A program made the translations under genes and the position numbers. A stretch of 64,000 bases of DNA, from positions 42,432-106,431 of IMG/VR virus record IMGVR_UViG_3300020446_001812. One strand, given 5' to 3'. Source of the stretch: a virus. A model generated the notes under the pieces. The model saw only the letters and a list, made by a program, of their open reading frames with translations. It was not told the origin of the DNA and ran no database searches. Positions 26,083 through 34,703 of this stretch are shown piece after piece (positions within the stretch are counted from its first letter, which is position 1; each line of letters begins with the position of its first letter).

Positions 26083-27291
26083 CTATTTATTCCATTTTAG
26101 ACTAGCTGGATTTATTTTTGGTACAATTGGACCTATTTTATAATTGACAGAATACACTTGTAAACCGTCTGCAAAGCCATGTTCTGTGTTAACAAACCTA
26201 CTTGCGTTTGTCTTTACATAATTAATACCTTCTTGCCAAATAGTATGGTGTTTTGTACCTTTATGGCCTTCAATATACCAATGATCAAATTCACTGTACC
26301 AATCTAGCGTTGCTTTATCAGCTTGATACCATGAATTATTCCAAGAACTATACAGTAATGGCCTAAGCTCTCGTTCATGCATAGTTCTAAATAGATCAGC
26401 TGTCATATTTTTTCCATACCAAAAAGGCTGTTTTTCTGGTGTCAATTCTAACCAGTGTTTTATTGTGTATGCTTGTTTGCATAATATATCTACACTTTCA
26501 GGCGCCCAATAAAAATACTCTACTGTGCTGTTATCATAATCTCGTATATGGTTTTCTATAGTTATGATATTAGTCGATCTATCATTAAATCTAAGATAAA
26601 AATCTCCGTTTGAGTGTATGAAAGTCCTAGGTTTTTCAATACCAAGTATCAATCCTATTTTTTTACTTTTGTCAAATTGTTTTCTAACATCATTAAAATG
26701 TATGTAATTAAACCTTGTAACATTTAATGGATTTAGTCCTTCACGCTTATCCATTATCCAACTAGCATCGCCTTTGGAAAGCCAAGAATCAAATAAGTAA
26801 TCAGACATATCTAATATTGTAATTTTTGTTTTCGGAGACAGTTTCTGTATTTCTTTTAGTCTTGGTATAGTTTGTAAATAATGCTCGGCCGCCGCATTTT
26901 TAGGATCTTTATTATTAGGGTCTATATCAGTGTAAGATAAATTTGCTTTTTCCATTGTGTTTACAATAATTTCATCTATGATCAATCCTTGCCTAATAAA
27001 ACTATTTGCTATATTTTGACTGTCACTACCTCCACTATAACTTAGTATTAAATAATCATAAGTGTCTCTTAATTGTTGAGCACGGACATCATATAATTTA
27101 TCTAATGTTTGAGTAGGCTCAATATGCCAATTGTAGTTTTTAAAAGTATCAGTATTAAAATGCCATTGTACATCTTGATTTGTAGATTGAGCAAAAAAAC
27201 AAGCCTGAATTTTGCTATCAAATTCTATATTGCCAACGGTGTAGTATCCTAATTTTTTGTTAATTTCATGCATCTCATGAGTACTTATCAT
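26083..27291 (-). CDS. PP-loop ATPase (paralogue of 30,581 gene)
   Basis: The loop is LILSYSGGSDSQNI (about residues 81-94). The N-terminal 80 residues (LGYYTVGN, QACFFAQST, WHIEPTQTLDKLYDVRAQQLR) and the C-terminus (WYSEFDHWYIEGHKGTKHH) correspond to those of the gene at 30,581-31,777, so they are paralogues on opposite strands. At 402 residues it is larger than the other two PP-loop proteins. A second in-frame ATG lies six codons in. The reaction is unknown; the pair may serve different acceptors. Confidence 0.78.
   Translation of the reverse strand: MISTHEMHEINKKLGYYTVGNIEFDSKIQACFFAQSTNQDVQWHFNTDTFKNYNWHIEPTQTLDKLYDVRAQQLRDTYDYLILSYSGGSDSQNIANSFIRQGLIIDEIIVNTMEKANLSYTDIDPNNKDPKNAAAEHYLQTIPRLKEIQKLSPKTKITILDMSDYLFDSWLSKGDASWIMDKREGLNPLNVTRFNYIHFNDVRKQFDKSKKIGLILGIEKPRTFIHSNGDFYLRFNDRSTNIITIENHIRDYDNSTVEYFYWAPESVDILCKQAYTIKHWLELTPEKQPFWYGKNMTADLFRTMHERELRPLLYSSWNNSWYQADKATLDWYSEFDHWYIEGHKGTKHHTIWQEGINYVKTNASRFVNTEHGFADGLQVYSVNYKIGPIVPKINPASLKWNK
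26084..26091 (-). promoter_or_regulatory. Late-type promoter octamer AATAAATA with conserved flank
   Basis: On the - strand AATAAATA overlaps the TAG stop of the PP-loop gene and is followed by GTTATATACGCACTTAATAA and then an AGGAG ribosome binding site. The 13-mer AGTTATATACGCA recurs at 27,292-27,304, and CTTAATAAA recurs after the element at 38,269. Confidence 0.55.
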
Positions 27292-27304
27292 AGTTATATA
27301 CGCA

Positions 27305-27312
27305 GATAAATA
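27305..27312 (+). promoter_or_regulatory. Late-type promoter octamer GATAAATA
   Basis: GATAAATA lies in the 27-base divergent gap and ends six bases before the ATG at 27,319, so the expected start point is at the initiation codon. The 13-mer AGTTATATACGCA sits immediately upstream (27,292-27,304). Confidence 0.5.
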
Positions 27313-27318
27313 TTACTG

Positions 27319-28248
27319 ATGGAATCCAAAATCCCTATAATTGCAGCACCTATGAATCAAGTTTCCGATGCAAATTTAGCTATTGCCTGCCACCGAGCAG
27401 GTATAATGCCTAGTATAAGTTTTCTTAACTTTGTAGACAAAGATACCCATACATGTGATTTTGAATCTTTTTTACGAGATGTTGAATACTTTACATCTTC
27501 AACTAATACAAACAAACTTATTATAAGTGTCAGTAGTAAAACCTTACTTAGAAAAGGAATACAAGATCAAGTTGTCAAATATTTTAACAAAATAAAATTT
27601 TCTCATTTAGAAATAATATTAACAGAAAGATTAGAATTTACAAATAAAAAATTAACACAAAACGATAAAGATCTTTTTGATAGTATAGAAGAAGCATTAA
27701 AAAGTTTACCTAAAGTAAAAATTATGTATAAAGCACTTGATGTATATAGTATTATACAAATTGCAAAATATACTGAATTTATAGATTGTTATGTACTTAA
27801 ATCTAACAAAGGAGCAGGAACAATATCAAATTATACAAGCAATATATATGAAAGTATAAATTTGTTTAAAACAGAATGTCCTGGAAAAGAAATAATTGCA
27901 AGTGGCGGAATATCTACTGCTAAGGAAATAAAAAAATGTATCAAAGCTGGAGCAAAAGCAGTAGCAATAGGTACTTTGTTTGCTTTTGCAAAAGAAAGTA
28001 AAATTTCTAATGAATCAAAAAAAGTTATGATACAAAAAAATAAAAATGATTTAGACATAATTTCTGGTTATCAGAATGGAGTTGTCTTTAATAAATTAGA
28101 GAAAGATGATAGTAACAACACATTTAGTCTTATAGAAGGCATTAAATCCCCTCACAAGGGTCATTTATTTGCTGGGCATGGATTAAATAATATAACAAAT
28201 ATTTTGTCAGTGCAAGAGATAGTGGATAAATTATGGCCGAAAAAATGA
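27319..28248 (+). CDS. Nitronate-monooxygenase-like FMN protein
   Basis: The protein has a TIM-barrel flavoprotein look: IPIIAAPMNQVSDANLAIAC (5-24) at the N-terminus, YVLKSNKGAGT in the middle, and IIASGGISTAKEIKKCIKAG then AKAVAIGTLFAFAKES (phosphate-binding strands 7-8). This is the order seen in 2-nitropropane dioxygenase/nitronate monooxygenases; IMPDH/GMP reductase is a more distant alternative, but its catalytic Cys loop is not seen. It overlaps the next radical SAM gene by 16 bases. No Shine-Dalgarno site precedes its ATG. Confidence 0.7.
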   Translation: MESKIPIIAAPMNQVSDANLAIACHRAGIMPSISFLNFVDKDTHTCDFESFLRDVEYFTSSTNTNKLIISVSSKTLLRKGIQDQVVKYFNKIKFSHLEIILTERLEFTNKKLTQNDKDLFDSIEEALKSLPKVKIMYKALDVYSIIQIAKYTEFIDCYVLKSNKGAGTISNYTSNIYESINLFKTECPGKEIIASGGISTAKEIKKCIKAGAKAVAIGTLFAFAKESKISNESKKVMIQKNKNDLDIISGYQNGVVFNKLEKDDSNNTFSLIEGIKSPHKGHLFAGHGLNNITNILSVQEIVDKLWPKK

Positions 28249-29630
28249 AATTTAGCTTAGACAGTTTTTGTCCTGAAGCATGGAATCAAATAGAAATAGA
28301 TGCACAAGGTGATTATAAAATTTGCTGTTTAGCAAATTATGATAATGATTTCGGTATGGCTCTTGATAAAGACGGTAATGTAATGAATGTTAAAACACAC
28401 ACTATACAAGAAGCAATGAATAGTGAAACACATAAACAACATAGAAAAGAAATGAGCCAAAACATAAAGCCAAAAAGATGTAGGAACTGTTGGGATAGTG
28501 AAGAAAGCACAAGAAATCAAGAAGGTTTTGGTTATAAAGATAAATTTAAAAAATATGGCATAAGCAAAAGACAGCGTGTAATAAGAAATACGAGTAATGT
28601 AATTCCTGAGTATACCAAATGGAACGAGGCACATCTAGTTACAAGCGAAGATGGAACCTTGGATGTTGAAAATGTAAAACATGTAAATTTAGATTTGAGA
28701 TTTGGAAACTTATGTAATCAAAAATGTATTATGTGTAGTCCGCAACATAGTAATCAATGGTACGATGATTGGGTAGCAATAGGATACGGAGCTCCACAAT
28801 ATAATAGAAAAAAAGGAAGATATAAAAAAGGTAAAGCGAAAGAGTTCGAGTTTTTCTATGATGAACATAATAGAGTCAAAATGGCTGGAATGGAACCTTG
28901 GTGGGAAAGTGAACAATGGTGGACTATGTTTGAGAAACAAGCAATGGACTTAAGGTACATATATTTTACAGGAGGCGAACCATTAATTGTTCCACAAATG
29001 CAACAATGTTTAGATAGGTTAATAAACAAAGGGTATAGTAAGGACATTCAGCTAAGGTATGATACAAATTTATCTGTAATAAACCAAAAGGTTATTGACA
29101 AATGGAAAAATTTTAAAGATGTTTTTTTATGTATCAGCGTTGATGATACCGATGAAAGATATAACACAATAAGATATCCAGGAAATTTTGAAAGGTTAGA
29201 ACAAAATATTATTAAATTAAAAGAAAACGGTATAGATATACATTACATAAGCACCTGTGTTGGCATTGCAAGTCCTTACAGTGTCCAACGTATATATGAG
29301 TTTGGAAAAAAATATAACATAGATACAAATTTTAGATTTTTAGAAGGTCCTAATTGGCTTGATATTAGAAACTATCCTGCAGATGCTAAAAAAGAAATAA
29401 TTGAAAATTTACGCGATTATTCTACAGATAAAAAATATACTAGATGGGCAAACGCCGAAATAAAATTATTAGAAAAATATATGGATCATAGTGAAGAAAA
29501 ACATCTTAAAGAATTTATTAGAGTCATGGATGTTCTTGACAAACAAAGATCGACAGACTGGAGGAAAGCGATGCCAGATGTAGTAGATCTTTACAAAACA
29601 TATTGCCCCGACATATATAAGGAAAAATAA
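28233..29630 (+). CDS. Twitch-type radical SAM protein
   Basis: The N-terminal module has Cys13, Cys31-Cys32 and Cys83-x2-Cys86; the core cluster is Cys161, Cys165, Cys168 (CNQKCIMC). The GGE strand reads IYFTGGEPLIV. With 465 residues it is closest in size and wording to the 6610 protein (both have ...DLRFG before the cluster and a C-terminal region ending in a LD/CDKQR block), so these two form a subfamily. It is the only radical SAM gene outside the main + strand run. Confidence 0.86.
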   Translation: MAEKMKFSLDSFCPEAWNQIEIDAQGDYKICCLANYDNDFGMALDKDGNVMNVKTHTIQEAMNSETHKQHRKEMSQNIKPKRCRNCWDSEESTRNQEGFGYKDKFKKYGISKRQRVIRNTSNVIPEYTKWNEAHLVTSEDGTLDVENVKHVNLDLRFGNLCNQKCIMCSPQHSNQWYDDWVAIGYGAPQYNRKKGRYKKGKAKEFEFFYDEHNRVKMAGMEPWWESEQWWTMFEKQAMDLRYIYFTGGEPLIVPQMQQCLDRLINKGYSKDIQLRYDTNLSVINQKVIDKWKNFKDVFLCISVDDTDERYNTIRYPGNFERLEQNIIKLKENGIDIHYISTCVGIASPYSVQRIYEFGKKYNIDTNFRFLEGPNWLDIRNYPADAKKEIIENLRDYSTDKKYTRWANAEIKLLEKYMDHSEEKHLKEFIRVMDVLDKQRSTDWRKAMPDVVDLYKTYCPDIYKEK

Positions 29631-30233
29631 ATGCATTATTATAGAATAGGAAAACTTAAAAAAGAAATTGTGCAAGAAATGCTTGCCGCAGTGTTAGAAA
29701 AAAGTGAACCAAGTAAAGGTTATCATTGGATTGAATTTGATGATAATTTAAATTCAATGTGGAATAATATTTGGGAGAACAAAAATTTAAAAGTTAGACG
29801 CTGGGATAATAAATGGATACAAAAAGCATTTTACAGTCCTGTCGGTAAAGGTTGGAAAATACATAAAGATGGAATAGATTGTAAAGTTGCATTGAACATT
29901 GCATTACAATCAAACGAATCTGATTGGGTGCGGTGGTATGACGAAGAATTAATAAATGATCTAGCAGATATAAATGTTACAGACGGTGACAAGGGAAAAG
30001 GACATAGTAGAAATATACCTATTAATGAGTACGAAGATATTTCTTTTATAGATGAATTAAAAGTTGAACAAGGGGAAGTATATCTTGTTAATACAGATGT
30101 ATTTCATAGTTTCTATTGTGGAGGTCCTAAAGATAGAGTAATTGTGCAAACTAAATTTCAGAATAATCCAAACTGGAATACTGTATTAGAAAATGTAAAG
30201 AAAAGTAATTTTACTCTTCAAGCCCGTGATTAA
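29631..30233 (+). CDS. AspH-like 2-oxoglutarate/Fe(II) oxygenase
   Basis: His78-x-Asp80 (IHKDG), followed by KVALNI, and His159 (TDVFHSF), followed by DRVIVQTKF, fit an aspartyl beta-hydroxylase-type double-stranded beta-helix. AAGGA precedes the start directly after the radical SAM stop, repeating the radical SAM-oxygenase pairing. The 3' end overlaps a - strand gene tail-to-tail by 23 bases. Confidence 0.68.
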   Translation: MHYYRIGKLKKEIVQEMLAAVLEKSEPSKGYHWIEFDDNLNSMWNNIWENKNLKVRRWDNKWIQKAFYSPVGKGWKIHKDGIDCKVALNIALQSNESDWVRWYDEELINDLADINVTDGDKGKGHSRNIPINEYEDISFIDELKVEQGEVYLVNTDVFHSFYCGGPKDRVIVQTKFQNNPNWNTVLENVKKSNFTLQARD

Positions 30234-30519
30234 GACAAACAATTTCCCATGCTTCATTCCATTCTTTTTCAGCTGTCAAATTGTTTTGCCATTGATCTTT
30301 AGCCATTTCTTCTTCTAAATCTAATCCTTTATCATCTGCCCATGTAGATTTTATTTTCATCACTAATTGAGAAGAATCTGTGTATTCCATTACTCTCCAA
30401 GAAAGGCATTTTCCAGTATCTAGATATTCTGATTTAATCCATGCTTTGAATTCATCAGATGGTGTATACCATTCGGCGTCAGTATGGGGTCTCATAAAAG
30501 TTTTGCTGTAAATTGCCAT
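30211..30519 (-). CDS. Small hypothetical protein
   Basis: The 102-residue acidic protein has MAIYSKTFMRPHTDAEWY at its start and several Trp and Glu; SWRVMEYTDSSQLVMKIKSTW looks like a beta hairpin. It may be a small ferredoxin-like alpha/beta domain, but I do not recognise it. AGGAG is properly placed before the ATG and a GATAAATA late octamer lies just upstream. It is a lone - strand gene between two + strand genes. Confidence 0.7.
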   Translation of the reverse strand: MAIYSKTFMRPHTDAEWYTPSDEFKAWIKSEYLDTGKCLSWRVMEYTDSSQLVMKIKSTWADDKGLDLEEEMAKDQWQNNLTAEKEWNEAWEIVCLNHGLEE

Positions 30520-30536
30520 AATCTATCTCCTACTAT

Positions 30537-30544
30537 TATTTATC
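30537..30544 (-). promoter_or_regulatory. Late-type promoter octamer GATAAATA
   Basis: On the - strand GATAAATA is followed after 8 bases by an AGGAGA ribosome binding site and the ATG at 30,519. This is a normal arrangement for a T4-like late gene. Confidence 0.6.
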
Positions 30545-30580
30545 ACTAAATATCATGTAATAGATATAAAGAGGTTACCG

Positions 30581-31777
30581 ATGAAAGTCCCCCATAAAGA
30601 ATTAGGTTACTATATATGTGATAACAAAGTATTTACATCTAAAATACATGCTTGTATATATGCAACTCAGCATAAAAAACAAATAGAATGGGTTTTTAAC
30701 AATGATGTTTTTGATAATTTCCCATGGCAAATAGAACCTCAAGAATCACTAGATGAACTGTATTTCCAAAGGGCTAGGCAGATTAGAGAACAATATGATT
30801 ACATATGTTTGGCATTCAGTGGTGGTGGAGATAGTAATAATATACTTGAAGCATTTCTAAGACAAGGCATTTTTATAGATGAAGTCGTTACAAATGTAAT
30901 GGAAGACTTGAATAATTTGACAACTGTAAATCGCAATGAAATAAACAATTGGAACGAGGGTGCAGAATATAAATTACAAACAGAAGATAGACTAAAAGCA
31001 CTTAAGAATAGAAGTCCTAATACAAAAATAAGTGTAATTGATCTTAGTAAAGGACTTTTTGAATTATTTAATTCTTATGGTGATGCTGGATGGATTGAAA
31101 AAACTAGAGAGAGAATGAATCCTAGTGGTTTCATGAGGCATAATTTCCTCCATATGAAAGAAATACGTAAAAGATTTGATAAAGATAAAAAAATATGTAT
31201 GTTACTTGGAATAGAAAAACCTCGTACATATATCAAAGGAAACACTTTTAAAATGTGTTTTAGTGATAAAGCTGTTAATATTGCAACAGTAGGAGAATTT
31301 ATTCCTGAATATAATAATACTAGTATAGAATATTTTTACTGGCATCCAGAAGGCGCAAAAATAATTGCAAAGCAATGCCATGTTATTAAAAGATGGTTAG
31401 AACACAATCCTAATTATTTGCCATATTGGAAACCTAGAAGTATAGGAGACATATGGACTAATCATAGAAAGTATCATGAACGTATTTTAAGACCATTAAT
31501 TTATAATAGTACTTGGCACCAAAATTACTGGCAAGCAAACAAAAGCACAAAAGATTGGTATAGTGAGATAGATGATTGGTTTTGGACTGCTCATAAAAAC
31601 ACTAAAGAACATGCTATATGGAGGCAGGGTCTTGATTACGTAAAAGATAATGCAAAAGACTGGATGATGCCTGGCGATGTAGAAGGTTTAAAGGGTTTCT
31701 TGCATGCATACGAAATTGGCGAAATGAATCCTATAAAATTAGAATTACCTACAAATAATGTTGTTTTAGCTGATTAG
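30581..31777 (+). CDS. PP-loop ATPase (paralogue of 26,083 gene)
   Basis: ICLAFSGGGDSNNILEAFLR (about residues 76-95) is the ATP-pyrophosphatase loop. GYYICDN, WQIEPQESLDELY and, near the end, DWYSEIDDWFWTAHKNTKEH correspond to the - strand gene at 26,083. GAGG precedes the ATG. Length is 398 residues. The stop codon overlaps that of the tail-fibre-like gene, coming from the other strand. Expected chemistry is adenylation with release of pyrophosphate; the acceptor is unknown. Confidence 0.78.
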   Translation: MKVPHKELGYYICDNKVFTSKIHACIYATQHKKQIEWVFNNDVFDNFPWQIEPQESLDELYFQRARQIREQYDYICLAFSGGGDSNNILEAFLRQGIFIDEVVTNVMEDLNNLTTVNRNEINNWNEGAEYKLQTEDRLKALKNRSPNTKISVIDLSKGLFELFNSYGDAGWIEKTRERMNPSGFMRHNFLHMKEIRKRFDKDKKICMLLGIEKPRTYIKGNTFKMCFSDKAVNIATVGEFIPEYNNTSIEYFYWHPEGAKIIAKQCHVIKRWLEHNPNYLPYWKPRSIGDIWTNHRKYHERILRPLIYNSTWHQNYWQANKSTKDWYSEIDDWFWTAHKNTKEHAIWRQGLDYVKDNAKDWMMPGDVEGLKGFLHAYEIGEMNPIKLELPTNNVVLAD

Positions 31778-33429
31778 TTTAAGTCTACCCAAGCTGCGCC
31801 AGTATATCCTTGGAATTTTGTTCCTGTAGTGTTAAAGATCATCATACCTGCTGTCGGGCTTGTAATTGCGGCGTCACGTGTTGCATCGTCTGCATATGTA
31901 GCTAATTTAATTGCACCACCAAATTGGACTTCTGCCGCATCTGCTTTGACTGTTATTGCAGTGTTTACTACACCAGAACCGTCCATTGTTTTGATTGCTA
32001 GTTGCGTTGGGACAATGCCTGTTGCTATTGTTCCATCAGCTTCTGCTGTAATAAATGCGCCATCTACATAATTTGTGCCATCATGTCCACCAAAAACAAC
32101 TCTGTGTAATACATCATTGTTTTGTACTGCTAGAGGTGTATCATATGTTCCTCTTGATCTACGCATTAAAAATCTAGGACCATCACTTACAACATTTGAG
32201 TTTGCAAGTGAGTAAAAAGGAATTCCTGTTGGCGCTGTTGTTCTACCATTAAGTACACCAAATGTTGTAAATGTACCTGTGTAATCAATTGTTGCTCTTG
32301 TTAGAGGTACACCTGCATTATTGTTTACTATAAATCTCATTAATCCTGGAACTACTGACGCACCAAGTGTACCATTAGGGTCAACATCAACACTTATTTG
32401 CGCCGCACTAACATTTTTACTTAATTCTCCCCAAACTATGGCACCTATATTATCACCAAGTTGTAAATCTGTAGGCGATGCCTTTGTACCTCTAGCTCTA
32501 GATATTCCTAAGTAATGTCCATCTGCGTTATCATAATAACCTGCCGCAGAAACTACTGTTTGATCTTGTGCTGTTGCTGTACCACTAATTTGGTTTGCGG
32601 CTATGTTACCAGTTGCTGTTGCGTTTCCATTTATATTAAGTGTTGTAACTGTAACAGTGTTAGAATTTACATCAGCTACAACAATACCATTTTCGCCATC
32701 TAATATCATTGCAGAGTCGTCAGCAAAAACACTGCCTTTTACATCACCTGTATGATAACCAGTTGTGTTACCTACTACATTTCCTGTAAGGTCGCCAGTT
32801 AAATTAAATGCCGCATTTTGAACTGTTGCTCCATTTAAATTTAAAGTTCCACTGAAAGCACTTGTACCTGCACTTGTGATATTTCCAACAACATCTCCTG
32901 TCATTGTTCCTGATATCTGTGCCGCTGCAATTTGTCCTGTAGCTGAATTAAAAACAACTGTACTATCGTCTGCAATTAGGTCCGCTTGTACTCTTTCAGC
33001 TGTAATTTGGCTGTCTATATTTAATTGATTAAACCATGCTTCGTTCCAGTATTTTGATGGTGAGCCTAGATTATGAGTCGCATCAACATCAGGCACTAGA
33101 TGCCCTTGTATAGCACCACCAATAACGAGAATGTCACTACCTACGCCATCACCTAAGTTAACTGTTCCAGATGCTGTAATTGTTCCGGTAATATCAATAC
33201 TACCAGTTCCATTTATGTTAAAATTATTCAGGTCAAGATTTCCGCCTAGTTGCGGTGAAGTGTCAGCTAATACAGAATCAATTGTGTTTGCAATAGTAGT
33301 TGTTCCACCTTGTGTAGAACCATCTCCTACATATAATTGCTTTGTATCGGTAACGTATATTAATTCTCCCTCTGCAGGGGTAATGCCTAATCTTTCTGCA
33401 TTTGTGCCGCGTCTTACTTGTAAAGCCAT
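31774..33429 (-). CDS. Tail-fibre-like virion protein
   Basis: The start LQVRRGTNAERLGITPAEGE, followed by ELIYVTDTKQLYVGDGS, is a well-known opening of phage tail-fibre and baseplate-appendage proteins. The middle is a repetitive Gly/Thr/Asn/Val-rich beta stretch (NLTGDLTGNVVGNTTGYHTGD) typical of trimeric beta-helix shafts. The C-terminus (TAGMMIFNTTGTKFQGYTG) is also found in fibres. It would form or decorate a tail fibre that contacts the host. GGAG and a CATAAATA late octamer lie upstream. Its codon and residue bias produce several shadow frames on the + strand. Confidence 0.88.
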   Translation of the reverse strand: MALQVRRGTNAERLGITPAEGELIYVTDTKQLYVGDGSTQGGTTTIANTIDSVLADTSPQLGGNLDLNNFNINGTGSIDITGTITASGTVNLGDGVGSDILVIGGAIQGHLVPDVDATHNLGSPSKYWNEAWFNQLNIDSQITAERVQADLIADDSTVVFNSATGQIAAAQISGTMTGDVVGNITSAGTSAFSGTLNLNGATVQNAAFNLTGDLTGNVVGNTTGYHTGDVKGSVFADDSAMILDGENGIVVADVNSNTVTVTTLNINGNATATGNIAANQISGTATAQDQTVVSAAGYYDNADGHYLGISRARGTKASPTDLQLGDNIGAIVWGELSKNVSAAQISVDVDPNGTLGASVVPGLMRFIVNNNAGVPLTRATIDYTGTFTTFGVLNGRTTAPTGIPFYSLANSNVVSDGPRFLMRRSRGTYDTPLAVQNNDVLHRVVFGGHDGTNYVDGAFITAEADGTIATGIVPTQLAIKTMDGSGVVNTAITVKADAAEVQFGGAIKLATYADDATRDAAITSPTAGMMIFNTTGTKFQGYTGAAWVDLN

Positions 33430-33460
33430 CTATTAACTCCTGAATAGTATTTGTTATTAG

Positions 33461-33468
33461 TATTTATG
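33461..33468 (-). promoter_or_regulatory. Late-type promoter octamer CATAAATA
   Basis: CATAAATA on the - strand is followed by CTAATA and, after about 24 bases, AGGAG and the tail-fibre start. The same GCATAAATACTA wording occurs before the gene at 57,913-58,569. Confidence 0.65.
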
Positions 33469-33472
33469 CCTT

Positions 33473-33784
33473 TTACTTCCTTTTCTTCATAAAGATTTCA
33501 GTACGCTTTTTTATGTCTCTTTTTACTTTTGCAGTATCAAGACGGAAGTCAACATTTTGTATATTTTTTTCGTATTGATTGAATAGGTCGTCCAAAGCCG
33601 TTTCTATATTGAGATCTGGCTTTGTTTTAGACTTTTTAACATCTATTTCCCATATTTTTCCGTCCTTAAAGTAAACTTTGACACTGTGCAGATATTCAAT
33701 AGGTACTACATCTATTTTAATATCTTTAAAAATTTCAGGCCATGCATTAACTATGTCAGGAGGAAGTACCCCTTTTTTAGCCAT
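33473..33784 (-). CDS. Conserved phage hypothetical protein
   Basis: The basic 103-residue protein (PPDIVNAWPEIFKDIKIDVVPIEYL, then many Lys) resembles a small protein that accompanies tail or baseplate genes in marine T4-like phages. I cannot give a function. It overlaps the upstream gene by 8 bases and precedes the tail-fibre gene in transcription order. Confidence 0.7.
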   Translation of the reverse strand: MAKKGVLPPDIVNAWPEIFKDIKIDVVPIEYLHSVKVYFKDGKIWEIDVKKSKTKPDLNIETALDDLFNQYEKNIQNVDFRLDTAKVKRDIKKRTEIFMKKRK

Positions 33785-34388
33785 CTACTGTTGACTTTGA
33801 CTTGCGTTTTGTAGGAACAAGTTCTTCAGCTTGTTCTCTAAGACGCTTTGCTTCTTTAAACATTGCGTCTGCTTGCGAACGGTATTGTGCCGCAAGTGCT
33901 TCGTCAGTCAACACTTCAGAAGTAGCTTGAGTATAAGTATCTGTGGCATTTACAGGAGAAGCGTTCTCTTGAGGTTCTGGAACTGTATTTCCTGAGGTAT
34001 CTTTCAGTGCAAGATCGTTGACAGTTACGCCCTTTTGTTCAGCAATATTTTGATTGAGAACATTTAAAGGAACACTAGTAACATTATTAGGTGTCATTTC
34101 AACAAGATCTGATTTTACTTTTTGAAACTTTCCTGTTGTATGAAAACCAGCTAACATATTTCTACCATCTGGTAGTTGTGTCCTAGCCATTGCTTCACCT
34201 AGTTCGTATGAATCTTGTCCTGATGCAGATTCTATCAAGTTCATTAATGCATCGTGTTCGCCTGCATCTAAACTTTCAGTAAGTGCAATTAAACAATGCT
34301 CAGGGTCTCCAGGCAGGACTCTATATGCTACTGCACATTTTTTCTTTGTTTTTATAACTCTACCAACATGCTTGTATGCTGTCGCCAT
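33777..34388 (-). CDS. Conserved phage hypothetical protein
   Basis: The N-terminal half is compact (YKHVGRVIKTKKKCAVAYR, LPGDPEHCLIALTESL, LPDGRNMLAGFH) and is similar to a conserved protein of T4-like cyanophages and pelagiphages. The C-terminal half is a Glu/Ala/Gln-rich linker with a predicted coiled coil (QYRSQADAMFKEAKRLREQA). A virion or assembly role is plausible from position next to a fibre gene. AAGGAG precedes the start. Confidence 0.75.
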   Translation of the reverse strand: MATAYKHVGRVIKTKKKCAVAYRVLPGDPEHCLIALTESLDAGEHDALMNLIESASGQDSYELGEAMARTQLPDGRNMLAGFHTTGKFQKVKSDLVEMTPNNVTSVPLNVLNQNIAEQKGVTVNDLALKDTSGNTVPEPQENASPVNATDTYTQATSEVLTDEALAAQYRSQADAMFKEAKRLREQAEELVPTKRKSKSTVDG

Positions 34389-34389
34389 A

Positions 34390-34662
34390 TTATTCTCCTT
34401 TTTTCTCTGCAGGTGCCGGCTGTTGGGCTACCGCATTGAGAAATGTTTCTAATTTACTGTATGTTGAACCAACCGTCATCATTTCGTTTGGCTTAAAAGC
34501 ACCTCTACCACTAGCAACATCAATAATCTGTTTTAAATTGCTTAAATCTTGAATAGTTAGTTCGGTAGATTGTTGTGGCGCAGAAGGTGTCGCTTGCGGT
34601 GCATCAGATGGTGCCGCAGTTGACGTATCCTTAGATACAGTAGTTTTACTTTCATTCGTCAT
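34390..34662 (-). CDS. Small Pro/Ala/Ser-rich phage protein
   Basis: Residues 1-35 are a disordered Ser/Thr/Ala/Pro/Gln stretch, followed by a helical segment (LTIQDLSNLKQIIDVASGRGAF) and a second (VGSTYSKLETFLNAVAQQ). This shape is known from a small conserved protein in marine T4-like phages. It overlaps nothing and is separated from the next gene by 1 base, so the two are co-transcribed. AGGAG precedes the ATG. Confidence 0.7.
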   Translation of the reverse strand: MTNESKTTVSKDTSTAAPSDAPQATPSAPQQSTELTIQDLSNLKQIIDVASGRGAFKPNEMMTVGSTYSKLETFLNAVAQQPAPAEKKGE

Positions 34663-34689
34663 TATTATCTCCTATGTAATTTTATAAAC

Positions 34690-34703
34690 TACGCATATAT
34701 TTA
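34690..34703 (-). promoter_or_regulatory. Late-promoter-like element shared with 38,261
   Basis: The - strand reads TAAATATATGCGTA, identical over 14 bases to 38,261-38,274, and both are followed by a TT(A/T)ATAAA run. Here the octamer is GTAAATA, so the late box is imperfect. It lies upstream of the gene starting at 34,662. Confidence 0.5.

Noticed and set aside
27319-28248. IMP dehydrogenase or GMP reductase
   Set aside because: The catalytic Cys loop and CBS region are not seen; the wording of the first and last strands fits nitronate monooxygenases better.
24631-31777. One of the PP-loop proteins as QueC (preQ0 synthase)
   Set aside because: None has the QueC C-terminal zinc-binding Cys set, and their lengths (301-402 residues) exceed QueC.
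31829-33436. Several + strand frames opposite the tail-fibre-like gene
   Set aside because: They are shadows caused by the Gly/Thr/Asn/Val bias of the fibre gene and lack ribosome binding sites or recognisable domains.
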